Part shown: piece after piece, positions 17,041 to 26,891 of the stretch
Layout of the letters: every line of letters starts with the position of its first letter
How positions within the stretch are numbered: the stretch's first letter is position 1
Assembly: GCF_049568105.1 (NCBI RefSeq)
Contig: NZ_CP145335.1
Span: 4,092,001-4,156,000, forward strand
Origin: Salinisphaera sp049568105
Lineage (GTDB): Bacteria > Pseudomonadota > Gammaproteobacteria > Nevskiales > Salinisphaeraceae
Length of the DNA stretch: 64,000 nucleotides
Direction: 5' to 3'
The notes under the pieces: model-generated
Seen by the model: only the letters and a program-made list of their open reading frames with translations
Database searches by the model: none
Told to the model about the DNA's origin: nothing
Translations under genes and position numbers: made by a program

Positions 17041-18276
17041 TCATGATGGCTGCCCGAATCCCGGCGCTATAGTGTCCGGCGTTCGCACTTGCGGGCACAG
17101 CGCAGCCGCCAGCTTTAGCAGACGCTTATCGGCATGACGGCGAGCCAACAGCGACAGACCGACCGGCAGCCCGTCGATCATCCCGAGCGGCACACTCACC
17201 TGCGGCAGGCCTGCCAGGCCCGCCGTACACAACAACGCCATAGCCTGCGACCGGTAGGTGGTTTCCAGATCGGGCCCGGCGCCTTCGCGCCGCGGCGCCG
17301 GCTGCGGCGTGCTGGGCAGAACCAGAACATCGTCCGGGCCGATCACCTCGGCCACGCGGGCCATGATCTTTTGACGATGCCGCTGGGCCGCGCGTCGTTC
17401 GTCGGCCCCGATTCGGCTAGCCTGGGCGATGCGTTCCCGAACGCCCGGGCCAAGCTTGGGCTGCGTCGCCTCGATCCATCCCCCCAAACACGACCACACA
17501 TCAGCCGCCTGGAGAATACGGAAAGTCTCGAACCAGCGCTCGAGCCCGTCCTGGGACAGCTTTGTCGATTGACTGCTGCCAATTTCAGCGCGCACCCGGG
17601 CGATACCGGGCTCGAGTGCTTGCACGATCTCGTGATCCACGGCAGAAAATGCATCCTCCGCGACCAGCAATTTTTTGAACGCACCGGTGTCTTGTTCCGC
17701 CGGCAGCAGAGTATCGCCAACCGCAGTGAAGACATCGGCCTGGCGAGCGAACCACCCCACGCAGTCGAACTGGCGCGCGAACGGCAACAGGCCGGCCGTC
17801 GAGACATCGCCATGGGTGGTGCGGATCCCGAGCAGGCCGCAATAGCTGGCAGGCACACGTACCGAGCCACCGCAGTCGGTGCCGAGTGCAAAATCCACCA
17901 ATCCCGCTGCCGTGGCTGCCGCCGAACCACTGGAGGATCCCCCGGATAATCGATCGCCGCTCCAAACGTTGACCGGTGCGCCGTAGTGCGCATTCGCACC
18001 GGTCAATGAGTAACACAGCTCATCGCTGATCGTTCGCCCAACCAGGGCGGCGCCGCCTTCGACCAATCGCGTCACGGCTTCGGCCGTGGCACTCGCCGCC
18101 GAATGGCTGGCCAGCCATTCCGGTTGTCCGAAGCCGGTTGGCGTGCCCGCGATATCGAAAACATCCTTGGCCGCGAAAGTCAGGCCTGACAACGGACCCT
18201 CGCGGGTCGGCGCAAGAGCCACATGATTATCGCGACAAAAGGCATTGACTGGGTCTTGGACTGGCGACTGCGACAT
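17041..18276 (-). CDS. Amidase signature family hydrolase
   Basis: The 411-residue protein has the full amidase-signature triad: Lys37 (FAAKDVFDIAG), the cis-Ser Ser114 in the run GGSSSGSAAATAAGLV, and the nucleophile Ser138 (GTDCGGSVRVPASYCGLLG). It hydrolyses a linear amide to acid and ammonia in the cytoplasm. It lies 140 bases upstream of the MarR gene on the same strand. It could release nitrogen from the ring-opened product made by the downstream enzymes. It is not gatA: the local context has no gatB or gatC and the protein is short. Confidence 0.9.
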   Translation of the reverse strand: MSQSPVQDPVNAFCRDNHVALAPTREGPLSGLTFAAKDVFDIAGTPTGFGQPEWLASHSAASATAEAVTRLVEGGAALVGRTISDELCYSLTGANAHYGAPVNVWSGDRLSGGSSSGSAAATAAGLVDFALGTDCGGSVRVPASYCGLLGIRTTHGDVSTAGLLPFARQFDCVGWFARQADVFTAVGDTLLPAEQDTGAFKKLLVAEDAFSAVDHEIVQALEPGIARVRAEIGSSQSTKLSQDGLERWFETFRILQAADVWSCLGGWIEATQPKLGPGVRERIAQASRIGADERRAAQRHRQKIMARVAEVIGPDDVLVLPSTPQPAPRREGAGPDLETTYRSQAMALLCTAGLAGLPQVSVPLGMIDGLPVGLSLLARRHADKRLLKLAAALCPQVRTPDTIAPGFGQPS

Positions 18277-19107
18277 CCCTCACCTGTACTGCAGGATCGC
18301 GACGGCCGAACGACAGCGGCCCTGACGCTTCGCAGCATCGCCCCGTCCCGGCCTGTCTCGATCAGGTCAAGAAGGTCACCAGAGGCAAGGAGTGTGCCAT
18401 GGGATTATTGGCCACAAGCATTTGACACGGTTCAACCCTTCGCACCGCGACAGCGCGCTGTCGCGCCGTACGGGGCGACACTAACCCGGCAGGCCGGGCC
18501 CGCCATCGACACAAGAGTCGTTTCGACCGAACTACGCAGAGCTCGCCCAAGACCTCTTCGGCCGATCACAGATGGTTAAAACACTCTTGAGGATATCTTG
18601 TCATGCGCTCTCGAAGCCCATGGCCGTTTTACGCGCGCCTGTCGATCCGCCCGATCACCTTAGGGGTGTCGTCATAAGCTACGCCGCCACAGCCGCGCCG
18701 CTGAAGTGGCAAACCAAGACATCGTGAGCGGGGCGTGGCTACGGGAGCGAACGATAACGTCGGATGGCTGCCTCAGGGGCCGGCCCTGCGGGTGATGCCC
18801 GCCCATCGTCCCAGGCGGCGTTGTATGCGTTGACCGTGGAGCCTGCCACGCTCAGTCGCCTGCGCCTTGCCTGACCCAATGGGCGGGCGTCATGCGGGGG
18901 TGTCTATTATGACGACACGCTCTAAGAACGACCGTTTTCCCGAACTCTTATCGGGCCCTATCATCAGTACGGCCTGCCCCCAAAAGCCAAACCAACGGCG
19001 CCGATCAGCCGTTTATCCGATCAAAGTATTTACAGCCCTCGAGTACAACGAGCATCGCTGTCCTGCTTGAAGCAGCGATGCCCCTCGATTACTGCCGGCA
19101 AGACAAC
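18277..19107. other. Long intergenic region, no gene recognised
   Basis: This 830-base stretch lies between the amidase start and the stop of the beta-helix protein gene. The right part of the amidase promoter must be near 18280-18400. Short open frames exist on both strands but none has a family motif, a good ribosome site or a length above that expected by chance. It may hold decayed sequence. Confidence 0.45.
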
Positions 19108-20154
19108 CTAGGGCTGGCTCGCGGCCGAGTTGTCCGCCCCAATCCGCTCGTTGGCATAGACGTTGGCGCTTGCCCCGTTACGCAGCCGGATCTTGCCGCT
19201 GGTGACATTGTCGTGCACCTCGCCATTGCTGGCTGAAAAGCGGATCGCGATCGAGCCAGTGTTTTCGCCGTTGTTGGTTACCGTGTTGTTGACGATCTCG
19301 AAACCGCTGGCCCGGTTCATGTAGATGCCGACATCGGTGGTATCGGAAATTCGGTTATTCCGAATCACCCCACCGCGGGTTTCGACACTGGTATCGCCGT
19401 TACGGAAATACTGGCTGCCAGTACCACCGCCGCCGAAGGACAGACCGATGAAGCTGTTCTGCACGGTATTGTTTTCGAACGTCACGTTGCTCGAATTGCC
19501 TTTGGCAAAGGCGGCATAGGCGGGGCTGCCATTAGGCTTGCGGATGTTATTAAAGGTATTGCCGCGTAGCGTCCAGCCGTTAACCCCGACCAGGTCCACG
19601 CCTTCGACCACGCCGCGCTGCCCGGTACCGCTGAAGCCGATATAGGAATTTTGGATCAAACCGTTATCGGAATAGGCAGCCGGGCCGCTGGCATTCGTCG
19701 GACTCGACACCTTGAAGCCGGATGCGCCGTTGTCGATCGCCTTGACGTGATCGGCGGTAAAACCGTCCGAGTCGTTGTTGAGCTGGATGCCGTGGTAGTA
19801 GCTGTTGCGAACGGTCAGATTACGGATCGTGAGCTGGTCCGAGTTGTTGACCTTGAAGTTCACATAAAGACTGGAATCGTTGATTCCCGGACCTTGAATG
19901 ACCGTGTCGTCGTAGTTCGAGGTCGCCCCTTGGATGGTCAGGTTGGTTTTGCCATGAATCCGGATCGGCGAACTTTCCTGATAGACCCCCTGGGCCAAAG
20001 TGATGGTACGGCCGCTCGCCGGCGCATTGTTAATCGCCGTTTGCAGCCCGGCCAGCGAGGATACGGTGATCGCATCCTGGCTGAACGCAGCCGGGCTGAC
20101 CAGTATCACTGCCAGCGACGTACCAGCCAGACCATATTTGAGATAACGCGTCAT
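19108..20154 (-). CDS. Exported right-handed parallel beta-helix protein
   Basis: The 348-residue protein has a signal peptide (residues 1-26, ending PAAFSQ) and then a regular beta-helix. It begins with the cap segment LAGLQTAINNAPASGRTITL and continues with PbH1-type coils such as LTIRNLTVRNSYYHGIQLNN, FTADHVKAIDNGASGFKVSS and FEIVNNTVTNNGENTGSIAI. The fold is that of pectate lyases and NosD/mannuronan epimerase relatives, so a secreted or periplasmic polysaccharide-binding or lyase role is likely. No conserved lyase active-site Arg/Lys set can be assigned. The gene stands alone, with a long AT-rich upstream region. Confidence 0.85.
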   Translation of the reverse strand: MTRYLKYGLAGTSLAVILVSPAAFSQDAITVSSLAGLQTAINNAPASGRTITLAQGVYQESSPIRIHGKTNLTIQGATSNYDDTVIQGPGINDSSLYVNFKVNNSDQLTIRNLTVRNSYYHGIQLNNDSDGFTADHVKAIDNGASGFKVSSPTNASGPAAYSDNGLIQNSYIGFSGTGQRGVVEGVDLVGVNGWTLRGNTFNNIRKPNGSPAYAAFAKGNSSNVTFENNTVQNSFIGLSFGGGGTGSQYFRNGDTSVETRGGVIRNNRISDTTDVGIYMNRASGFEIVNNTVTNNGENTGSIAIRFSASNGEVHDNVTSGKIRLRNGASANVYANERIGADNSAASQP

Positions 20155-20699
20155 AAGGGCAACTGCCTTGGTTCAAAAACTGTAACAAGAAGATGCCCAG
20201 TCCCCTTTCGCGAGTTGTATCGCCCCCTGTCAGCGGGGCTATCTAATCAGCCCATCTATCAAAAATCAAAATATATTTGAAATCAATTATCTGTAATTTA
20301 AGACATATTGGGTTACAAACATTTTGTGTTTCTCGGCAATCCGCCTTTGGCGCCAACCCCCGGTTAGCCAGACCGCAACAACCCGGCTTGAACCCAGCCG
20401 AAATAGGCATGCTTTTCTTCCCAGACCGGACCAAATGAAGGCTTTTCGCCGGAATCTACAGGATTAAAACATATTCTATTCTATATACAGCTTTCATCCG
20501 GCTACCCGGTGGCTGTGATTACGGCCCACCGGGGGTCGAATATCGCCCGGGTTGCTGCGGCGAGCACAGCGCATCTCATGTTTCGCAGCGCCCGCTCGGG
20601 CCACATGACGCGTGCATCCAGCCTGGGCTATTCCCGGTAGGATGCAGGTATCAACTTTTTGTCGTGGCCTCGTGGCGAGGCCGGCTGTGACCATCCGCT
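20155..20699. other. AT-rich divergent intergenic region
   Basis: This separates the beta-helix gene (minus) from the beta-CASP gene (plus). Bases about 20250-20340 and 20460-20500 are markedly AT-rich against the high-GC background and probably hold the divergent promoters. I could not assign a specific -35/-10 pair or operator. Confidence 0.5.
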
Positions 20700-22304
20700 A
20701 TGCAACTGACCTTCATCGGCGGCGCCGATAGCGTGACCGGCGCCTGCAATCTGCTGGTCGACGAACGCCTGGATTTACGCTGCCTCGTCGACTGTGGCGC
20801 TTATGCCGAACGCGGCCCGGGGTTTGCCGACGGTGCACCGCGGCTGCCGTTCGCGCCACGCGAGCTGGACTTCGTGGTGCTGACCCATGCGCACCGCGAT
20901 CACTGCGGCCGCCTGCCCCAGCTGCATCGAGCGGGATTCCGCGGGCCGGTTTATTGCACCGAGGCCACGGCCGGCATGGCCGAACTGGCGCTACTCGATG
21001 CCGCCAAATTCTCGCGCGAATATGACGCCGACGACGTCGAACTGATCGACTTCCAACCGCTGGATCGGCGGGCCGATTTCGCCTTCGACCGGCCGCTGCG
21101 CCTGCACGGAATATGGCTGACCTTGCATCGCAGCGCGCATATCCTCGGCGCAGCAGCTGTAACCGTAGGCTGGCGCAGCCGGGCCGGCATGACCCGCTCG
21201 ATCGTGTTCAGCGGAGACATCGGCGGCAACACGCCGGACAATCCCTACCAGTCGCTGCTGGCCGGTCAGACGCTGCCGGGCGTGGCCGATTACATGGTGG
21301 TGGAATCCACCCGCGGCGGTGAACCCGCGCGGGACGCCGCCTACAAATCGTTCGAGGACCGAATCGCAGCCTGGGCGGCCTTGTTCGCCGATAGCGACGC
21401 CCGCGGGGGTGGGCCGGTGATTGCGCCCTGTTTCGCGATCCATCGTGCCCAGGAACTGCTGTTCGATCTGGATCACGTACTGCGCAGCACCACAGCTGGA
21501 CGCCCCGATGCCCAGGGCCGACCCCGCTGGCTGTCGCTGGATGCGCCGTTGGCCGTGAAGATGACCGACGTCTTCGCCGAGCACCTGAGCCGTGGGAACG
21601 CCGGTGAAAGGCTGCCTGTGTATCGCAACCCGTTGTTGGCCCCGCGTCTCGGCCTCAACGACGAGGCCGAGGTCGATCGCCACCTGGCGACGCTATGGGA
21701 TCGCGTGCGACAGAACCGTGCCCCGGGCGGCACCTTGCGGGCGATGCGCGACGACACGCTCAACCGTATGATCGCGTTGGCCGGCAGCGGCATGTGCGAA
21801 GGCGGCCGGATCGTCGACTTCATCATCGACCAGATCCACAACCCGGCCGCTACCTTGGTGCTATGCGGCTATGCCCCGCCGGATACCGGGGCCGGCCGGC
21901 TCCGGCAACTGGCCGCCGGCGAATGGCCGGATCAGCCGCTGCCGCTCGGCCGGGCGCGTATCGACCCGGCCCGGGTCCGCGCCCGGATCGTGGATTTTGG
22001 CGATTATTATTCGGGCCACGGCGACGTGGCGGCGCTAAGCCGCTTCGTCTTCGACCGCGACCCCGCCGCCCCGGAGTATCGCCCGGCCACGGTGTTTCTC
22101 AACCACGGCGATCCCGAGATGCGGACCGAGCTGGCCGCCCGGCTGCGTGCCCGAGCCGCAGCCGCACAGCCGGACGACCGGGCTGTGGCCGGCATTGAGC
22201 TGCCGCATGGCGGGCAGATCATCAATCTGGACGGCGCCGACGCCGCCCGGCGGGAGCGACGCATGCCGCGCCTGCGGCGCGATCTATCGCAACACGATAC
22301 CTAA
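20700..22304 (+). CDS. Beta-CASP metallo-beta-lactamase-fold RNA-processing nuclease-like protein
   Basis: The 534-residue protein has MBL motif 2 as THAHRDHCGR near residue 60, SAHILGAAAV near residue 143, FSGDIGG near residue 176, then a beta-CASP insertion. Its C-terminal motifs are SGMCEGGRIVDFI, YSGHGD (motif B-like) and FLNHGDPEMR. This is the arrangement of bacterial homologues of the CPSF73/Ysh1 mRNA-processing nuclease, which act on RNA ends in the cytoplasm. Zinc ligands look intact. It may be transcribed with the downstream diguanylate cyclase, 118 bases away, but no functional link is evident. Confidence 0.9.
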   Translation: MQLTFIGGADSVTGACNLLVDERLDLRCLVDCGAYAERGPGFADGAPRLPFAPRELDFVVLTHAHRDHCGRLPQLHRAGFRGPVYCTEATAGMAELALLDAAKFSREYDADDVELIDFQPLDRRADFAFDRPLRLHGIWLTLHRSAHILGAAAVTVGWRSRAGMTRSIVFSGDIGGNTPDNPYQSLLAGQTLPGVADYMVVESTRGGEPARDAAYKSFEDRIAAWAALFADSDARGGGPVIAPCFAIHRAQELLFDLDHVLRSTTAGRPDAQGRPRWLSLDAPLAVKMTDVFAEHLSRGNAGERLPVYRNPLLAPRLGLNDEAEVDRHLATLWDRVRQNRAPGGTLRAMRDDTLNRMIALAGSGMCEGGRIVDFIIDQIHNPAATLVLCGYAPPDTGAGRLRQLAAGEWPDQPLPLGRARIDPARVRARIVDFGDYYSGHGDVAALSRFVFDRDPAAPEYRPATVFLNHGDPEMRTELAARLRARAAAAQPDDRAVAGIELPHGGQIINLDGADAARRERRMPRLRRDLSQHDT

Positions 22305-22422
22305 GAGCGCCCCATAGGCATGCCTGGTCGCGCGTCAGGGTGCTGATTGTCGGGGCCGCGGCCGCTCAAGATCGGCCGAGATCGGCCGATATGATCGTTC
22401 GACTGTTCAGTTCGGCCCGGCG

Positions 22423-23442
22423 ATGAGCACCATGGCCAGCCGTGGCATACGATCGTTTATGGCTCAGCATCGCTCCCCTGGCCCGAAACCACCCGCGCCA
22501 CGGCTCGGGGTGCGCCTGACGCTTGGCTTCGGCCTGGCCGAACTGGCGATTTGGCAATTGCTGTCCCCATTCCCGGCCTGGCCGTTCGCGCTACTCACCG
22601 GGATCGACCCGCAGCTGCGCATGTTGATCGCTCTGATGCTGCTGGCGTGCGGCTTCGTTGCCACCCTGGCCTGGCTACGACGCCACATCGGCCGACCGCT
22701 GCACGAACTGGCTACCTATGTCGGCGAGCAAAGCCAGCGCATCGCGCCGGAGACGCCAGCTACGCTCCCTGCGCGCGCCAGTGACATCGACAACATCCGG
22801 GCCAGCATCGATCGATTGATCGCCACCCTCGAAAGCCAGCACGCAGAATTGCTCAAGCAAACCCTCAACGACCCATTGACCGGACTCGGCAATCGACGGC
22901 TGCTCGAACAGCGCCTGGCGACGCTGCTGCCCTTGACTCGACGTCTGAATACCTCGCTGTCGTTGCTCATGATCGATGTCGATCATTTCAAGGCCTACAA
23001 CGACTACTACGGCCACCCGGCCGGCGACACGTGTCTGATCGAGATCGCCAATGTACTGCGGGCGACATTCCGCCGCGAAACCGATGTCATCATCCGGCTC
23101 GGCGGCGAGGAATTTTTGGTCGTGATCACCGATGTCGCCGATCGGGACGCGATCAGATTGGCCGAGGCCATGCGCTCAATGCTGCAGCTGGTCGGTATTC
23201 CGCATGACAAGTCGCCCACCGCGGCGACCGTCACCGTCAGTATTGGGGTCGCGACCGCGGCTGCTGGCACCTCGGTCGGCCCGGACACGCTGCTCGCCTG
23301 TGCCGATGAGTGTCTATACGACTGCAAGGCCGATGGCCGCAATCGCAGCGCCCACCGCCGGATCGGCGATGCCCAGGCGCGCGTGTATACCGCGCCACCG
23401 GCGCCGGAGCGAAGCGACACAGTCATTCGCGAATCGGCCTGA
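22423..23442 (+). CDS. Membrane-bound diguanylate cyclase (GGDEF)
   Basis: The 339-residue protein has two N-terminal membrane helices (about residues 28-50 and 62-83), a short HAMP-like linker and a GGDEF domain (about 145-315). The domain has DPLTGLGNRR, the metal site MIDVDHFKAYND and the active motif RLGGEEF. Five residues before GGEEF lies RETD, a match to the RxxD inhibitory site, so product feedback is expected. It makes cyclic di-GMP from two GTP and should influence attachment and motility. There is almost no periplasmic sensor domain, so the input signal is unclear. The exact start among several nearby ATGs is uncertain. Confidence 0.93.
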   Translation: MSTMASRGIRSFMAQHRSPGPKPPAPRLGVRLTLGFGLAELAIWQLLSPFPAWPFALLTGIDPQLRMLIALMLLACGFVATLAWLRRHIGRPLHELATYVGEQSQRIAPETPATLPARASDIDNIRASIDRLIATLESQHAELLKQTLNDPLTGLGNRRLLEQRLATLLPLTRRLNTSLSLLMIDVDHFKAYNDYYGHPAGDTCLIEIANVLRATFRRETDVIIRLGGEEFLVVITDVADRDAIRLAEAMRSMLQLVGIPHDKSPTAATVTVSIGVATAAAGTSVGPDTLLACADECLYDCKADGRNRSAHRRIGDAQARVYTAPPAPERSDTVIRESA

Positions 23443-23615
23443 TAGCGGGCACAGCCCACTAGGCTGCTGCCTACACTGCCCAAGAGCAGCGCAATCAGCT
23501 CCGGCCGGCGCCCCGGCCCTATGGTTGGCCGCGCTCAACCCATGGCCATCCGATCTGCTCTACCCTGAATCCAGCGGGCCAGGCTCGCGAATTCTAATCC
23601 GGACCGGCACAGGGT

Positions 23616-24614
23616 ATGGCGATGGTCGATAACTCTCATTCGTGGCCGCCTCGTCGGACACAGGGGCTGCCCCGCCTTCGTCCGCCCCGAGGGCGCGCCT
23701 CGACGTCGTGGCCTGGCGCCGCGATCGCACCGACCCACATCAGCGGACACGATCACTATCGCCTGACTCGCCCGGCCCGGGCCACACCATGGGCCCGTAT
23801 CACCGAACTCTGTACCCATGAGACCGTCGAAGCACTCGCCCAGGCCCGCGGGTTGGCGCATCTGCCGCATGGGCTGCTGCGGCGTCTCGTACGCGGGCGC
23901 GTTCGGAATTTCGCTGCGACCCTGGCCGAATTCGATGCCCGAATCACACGCTTCGGGCTGGCTGCGGCCAGCGCCTGGGGACTCCAACAGTGGGCCGGTT
24001 CGCTCAGCCGGACCGGCGATTTTCGTTGCCCCGGCCAGGCGTTGTTGCTCGTGTCCAATCATCCCGGCCTGGTCGACGCCACAACCCTGCTGGCCCAGCT
24101 CGGCGGCCACGACGTACGCCTGCTGGTGGCCGATCGCGCGCTATTCGAAGTGTTGCCCGGGCTCGCCCCGCACCTGATTCGAATCGCCCCTACCCAAGAT
24201 TCGCGCACCATGGCCTTGCGAGACGCCGCTCGGCATTTACGGCGCGGCGGCACCGTCGTGACCTTCCCGGCCGGGCGGATCGAGCCCGATCCCGCCAGCC
24301 GACCCGCCGACGCCCGCGTCTCGCTTGGGCACTGGTCGCCCAGCGCAGCAGGCTTGGCCCGGCTGGTGCCGAAACTGGCAGTACAGCCTGCTCTGGTCCG
24401 CGACGTGCTGGCCACGCGCTACCGCAACCATATTCTGGCCCGCCGAAGCATCGATGCGCAGGGCCGCGATGCCGTCGCCGCTGCCCTGCAGATGCTGGCG
24501 GCCCGGCCGGACCTCGTTCGCCCCCGGCTGTCGATCGGGAGCGCGATCGAAGCCGCGTCGGCCGAAGGGTTGCAGGCAGAGATACTAGGCACGATGGACC
24601 GGCTCATGCGCTGA
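23616..24614 (+). CDS. PlsC-like phospholipid/glycerol acyltransferase
   Basis: The 332-residue protein carries acyltransferase block I as NHPGLVDA (an HxxxxD motif, near residue 148) and block III as TFPAGRIEPDP near residue 215. This points to transfer of an acyl group onto a glycerol-phosphate-type acceptor at the inner membrane. No strong membrane helix is present. The N-terminal 45 residues are Pro/Arg-rich and may not be translated; a later start is possible. The 3' end overlaps the convergent APC permease gene by 30 bases. Confidence 0.8.
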   Translation: MAMVDNSHSWPPRRTQGLPRLRPPRGRASTSWPGAAIAPTHISGHDHYRLTRPARATPWARITELCTHETVEALAQARGLAHLPHGLLRRLVRGRVRNFAATLAEFDARITRFGLAAASAWGLQQWAGSLSRTGDFRCPGQALLLVSNHPGLVDATTLLAQLGGHDVRLLVADRALFEVLPGLAPHLIRIAPTQDSRTMALRDAARHLRRGGTVVTFPAGRIEPDPASRPADARVSLGHWSPSAAGLARLVPKLAVQPALVRDVLATRYRNHILARRSIDAQGRDAVAAALQMLAARPDLVRPRLSIGSAIEAASAEGLQAEILGTMDRLMR

Positions 24615-25928
24615 CCCGCGCGCTGCGCGACCATAGCGGCGCAACAGGAAATGGCCCCGCGTTCGAATACCGTAGACCAGTTCGAACAATACGGACAGCA
24701 GCAAGAAACCGAAGAATACAGCCACCGCGGTCGGGTTGCTGCGATAGGTATGGGCCAACAAAATCAGCAGCGCAACGGCACAGAACACTAGCCCAGCGCC
24801 GTGCAACAGGCGGCTACCGCGTATCTGGTCCGCGAGCCGAAAGGCCGCGGCATTCACCAGCGCAAAGACCAGCAGGAAGCTGGCACTGCCGATGATCGCG
24901 ATATCGGTCAGATCGATGCTATTGGCCAGCAGCATGGACAACGCCGCGGTCACCAGCACTCCGGTCAGTGGCAGATCGTGCCGCTGGGCGTCGAAACGCG
25001 CCGGCAACACCCCGTCCTTGGCGAGCACATAGCCCAGCCGTGCATTGCCATAGATCGTGGCGTTGATCGCCGACAGGGTCGCCAGCACCGCCGCCCAGGC
25101 CACCACGACGAACCCTGCGTGGCCCAGGGCCGGTTCGGCAGCCACGGCCAGCACATAGTCTTTGACCGCCAACACCTGGCTATCGGGCACGGTGCCCACG
25201 GTGATCACCGCGATCAGTACGTATAAGGCAACGACGACCGTGACTGCGGCGATAAACGCGATCGGCAGGTTACGGCTCGGGCGTTGGATGTCCTCGGCCG
25301 AATTGGCGATCAGCTCGAACCCCTCATAGGCAACGAAAATAATCATGCCGGCCGTTACGATGGATAGCGTCGACCCCCAGTGCTGCGGCGCTAAAGGTTC
25401 CACTGCAACATAGGGTGCACAGGCGGCAATCACCCCGACCAGCAATGCGATCTTGATGACCACTACGACCGTTTCGGCCCGACTGACGGCGGCCGCACTG
25501 ATCAGGTTGGCCAGCGTCGGTAAAGCGATCGCCAGCGTAATCAAGGCATGGGTCAGCAACGTACCGGAAAAAGATCCGAAAAAAGTCTGGGCATAGGCCG
25601 CAAACGCCGTGGCATACAGGGCGATGGTCACCAGGTAGCTCAACCACAGCATCAAGTTGAGGCTGCCGGAGAGCAGATTGCTGCCAAAAGCCGCATCGAT
25701 AAAGGCCACGGTCCCGCCGCGGCTGGGATAGGCTACGGTCAGGCGGGCATAGGCCAGGCCGGTCAGCAACGCAAGCGTCCCACCCACCAAAAAGGCCACG
25801 GGCGTCGCCCCATGCGATAAGGCCACCGCTTCGCCGAGCACGGCAAAGATTCCGCCGCCGACCATACCGCCGATGCCCATCGAAATCGCGCCCAACAGCC
25901 CGATCGTGCGTTGTCTATCTGTGTCCAT
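24585..25928 (-). CDS. APC superfamily amino-acid permease
   Basis: The 447-residue protein is an inner-membrane transporter with about 12 hydrophobic segments. It opens with the APC helix-1 signature IGLLGAISMGIGGMVGGGIF (residues 9-28), followed by the helix-6-like stretch FVAYEGFELIANSAEDI. Such proteins import amino acids or amines by proton symport or exchange. The ATG at 25928 is chosen for the GAGGATGGG just upstream; the open frame extends much further 5' without family sequence. It has no biosynthetic neighbour that would suggest a substrate. Confidence 0.9.
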   Translation of the reverse strand: MDTDRQRTIGLLGAISMGIGGMVGGGIFAVLGEAVALSHGATPVAFLVGGTLALLTGLAYARLTVAYPSRGGTVAFIDAAFGSNLLSGSLNLMLWLSYLVTIALYATAFAAYAQTFFGSFSGTLLTHALITLAIALPTLANLISAAAVSRAETVVVVIKIALLVGVIAACAPYVAVEPLAPQHWGSTLSIVTAGMIIFVAYEGFELIANSAEDIQRPSRNLPIAFIAAVTVVVALYVLIAVITVGTVPDSQVLAVKDYVLAVAAEPALGHAGFVVVAWAAVLATLSAINATIYGNARLGYVLAKDGVLPARFDAQRHDLPLTGVLVTAALSMLLANSIDLTDIAIIGSASFLLVFALVNAAAFRLADQIRGSRLLHGAGLVFCAVALLILLAHTYRSNPTAVAVFFGFLLLSVLFELVYGIRTRGHFLLRRYGRAARGSAHEPVHRA

Positions 25929-26215
25929 CCCATCCTCGATTCCGGCATGTGCCAGTGGTTCAGCCTGTGCCTGGGTCGATCGATGCCCAGCACAGCGCCG
26001 CCGGCCCAGAAGGCCTATCAGCGGCGTTTGCGACAGCGGCTTCGAAACCAGCCGCCGGCAGTCCGGTCCATCCTCGGGGCCGATGCTGGCGCGGTTGTCG
26101 CAACCCCGCCCGGCGCCGAGGCTCGATACCCTATGCGCCCGGCCCAGCACACGAGCGGCCATAACAGCCCGGGGCGATGCACTCGATCACCCGCCCTATG
26201 TCTACGGCCCCGACT

Positions 26216-26701
26216 TCAGCCAGCCGCGGAGTGGTCGGCGTCGCCCGGGCCGACCGACGCGAGGGCCGGCAGGCTCGGCTGGCGTACGATCAGCACCGAA
26301 TGATGCGCATGCCGTACCACCCAGTCGGCCACGCTGCCGAGCAGTACATCCAGCCGCCGCGGCGAGTGGGAGGCCATGACGATCAGGTCCACGGCGTGCT
26401 CGTCGGCGACTTCGACGATGGCTCGCCCCGGCCGGCCCACCAGCACGTGCGCACTCCAGCCGAACTCGGTGCCGAGCCGCTGATCGCCGATCCGGCCCAG
26501 GCGGCGCTTGGCCTCGGCCACGACCTTGCGCATATAGCGGGCCTCGATCGATGGGAAATAGCCCAGCGACACCTGGGGCACCACGCTCAAAAGAATAAAA
26601 AGACTGTCGTGGGTACGCGCGTGCTCGGTGGCCACGGCGAACACGCTGTCGAGCAACGCCTCCTGGTCCAGGTCGATCGGCAGCAGAATCTTGTGGCTCA
26701 T
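26216..26701 (-). CDS. Universal stress protein A family protein
   Basis: The 161-residue single-domain UspA protein begins MSHKILLPIDLDQEALLDSV. Its C-terminal ATP-binding motif is AVDLIVMASHSPRRLDVLLGSVADWVVRHAHHSVLIVR, cited here only by its ends. It is a probable cytoplasmic stress and ATP-sensing factor. The ATG at 26701 is preferred over a start 24 codons upstream because UspA homology begins there. A second paralogue lies at 27545, on the other side of a PdxH-like gene. Confidence 0.92.
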   Translation of the reverse strand: MSHKILLPIDLDQEALLDSVFAVATEHARTHDSLFILLSVVPQVSLGYFPSIEARYMRKVVAEAKRRLGRIGDQRLGTEFGWSAHVLVGRPGRAIVEVADEHAVDLIVMASHSPRRLDVLLGSVADWVVRHAHHSVLIVRQPSLPALASVGPGDADHSAAG

Positions 26702-26891
26702 GACCGCGTCACCGGTAGGCGTTTCGGTTCGAGCATGCCTCGCTGCCCACCGCCGCGGCATGATCTGGATCAAACCGGCGCCCGCGCCGATGATGCCGTG
26801 TCCTGTTGCTTGGCGTATTGATCAAGGTCACACCGGCCTTGGGCTATTCCAGCCAAACTGAGCCAGTCGCTATACTGCGAGGAATGTTCGG

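Noticed and set aside
18740..18900. A short minus-strand reading frame with a protein-like C-terminus (AYNAAWDDGRASP)
   Set aside because: It has no start codon, no neighbours of a mobile element and no family I recognise. It is too short to call a remnant.
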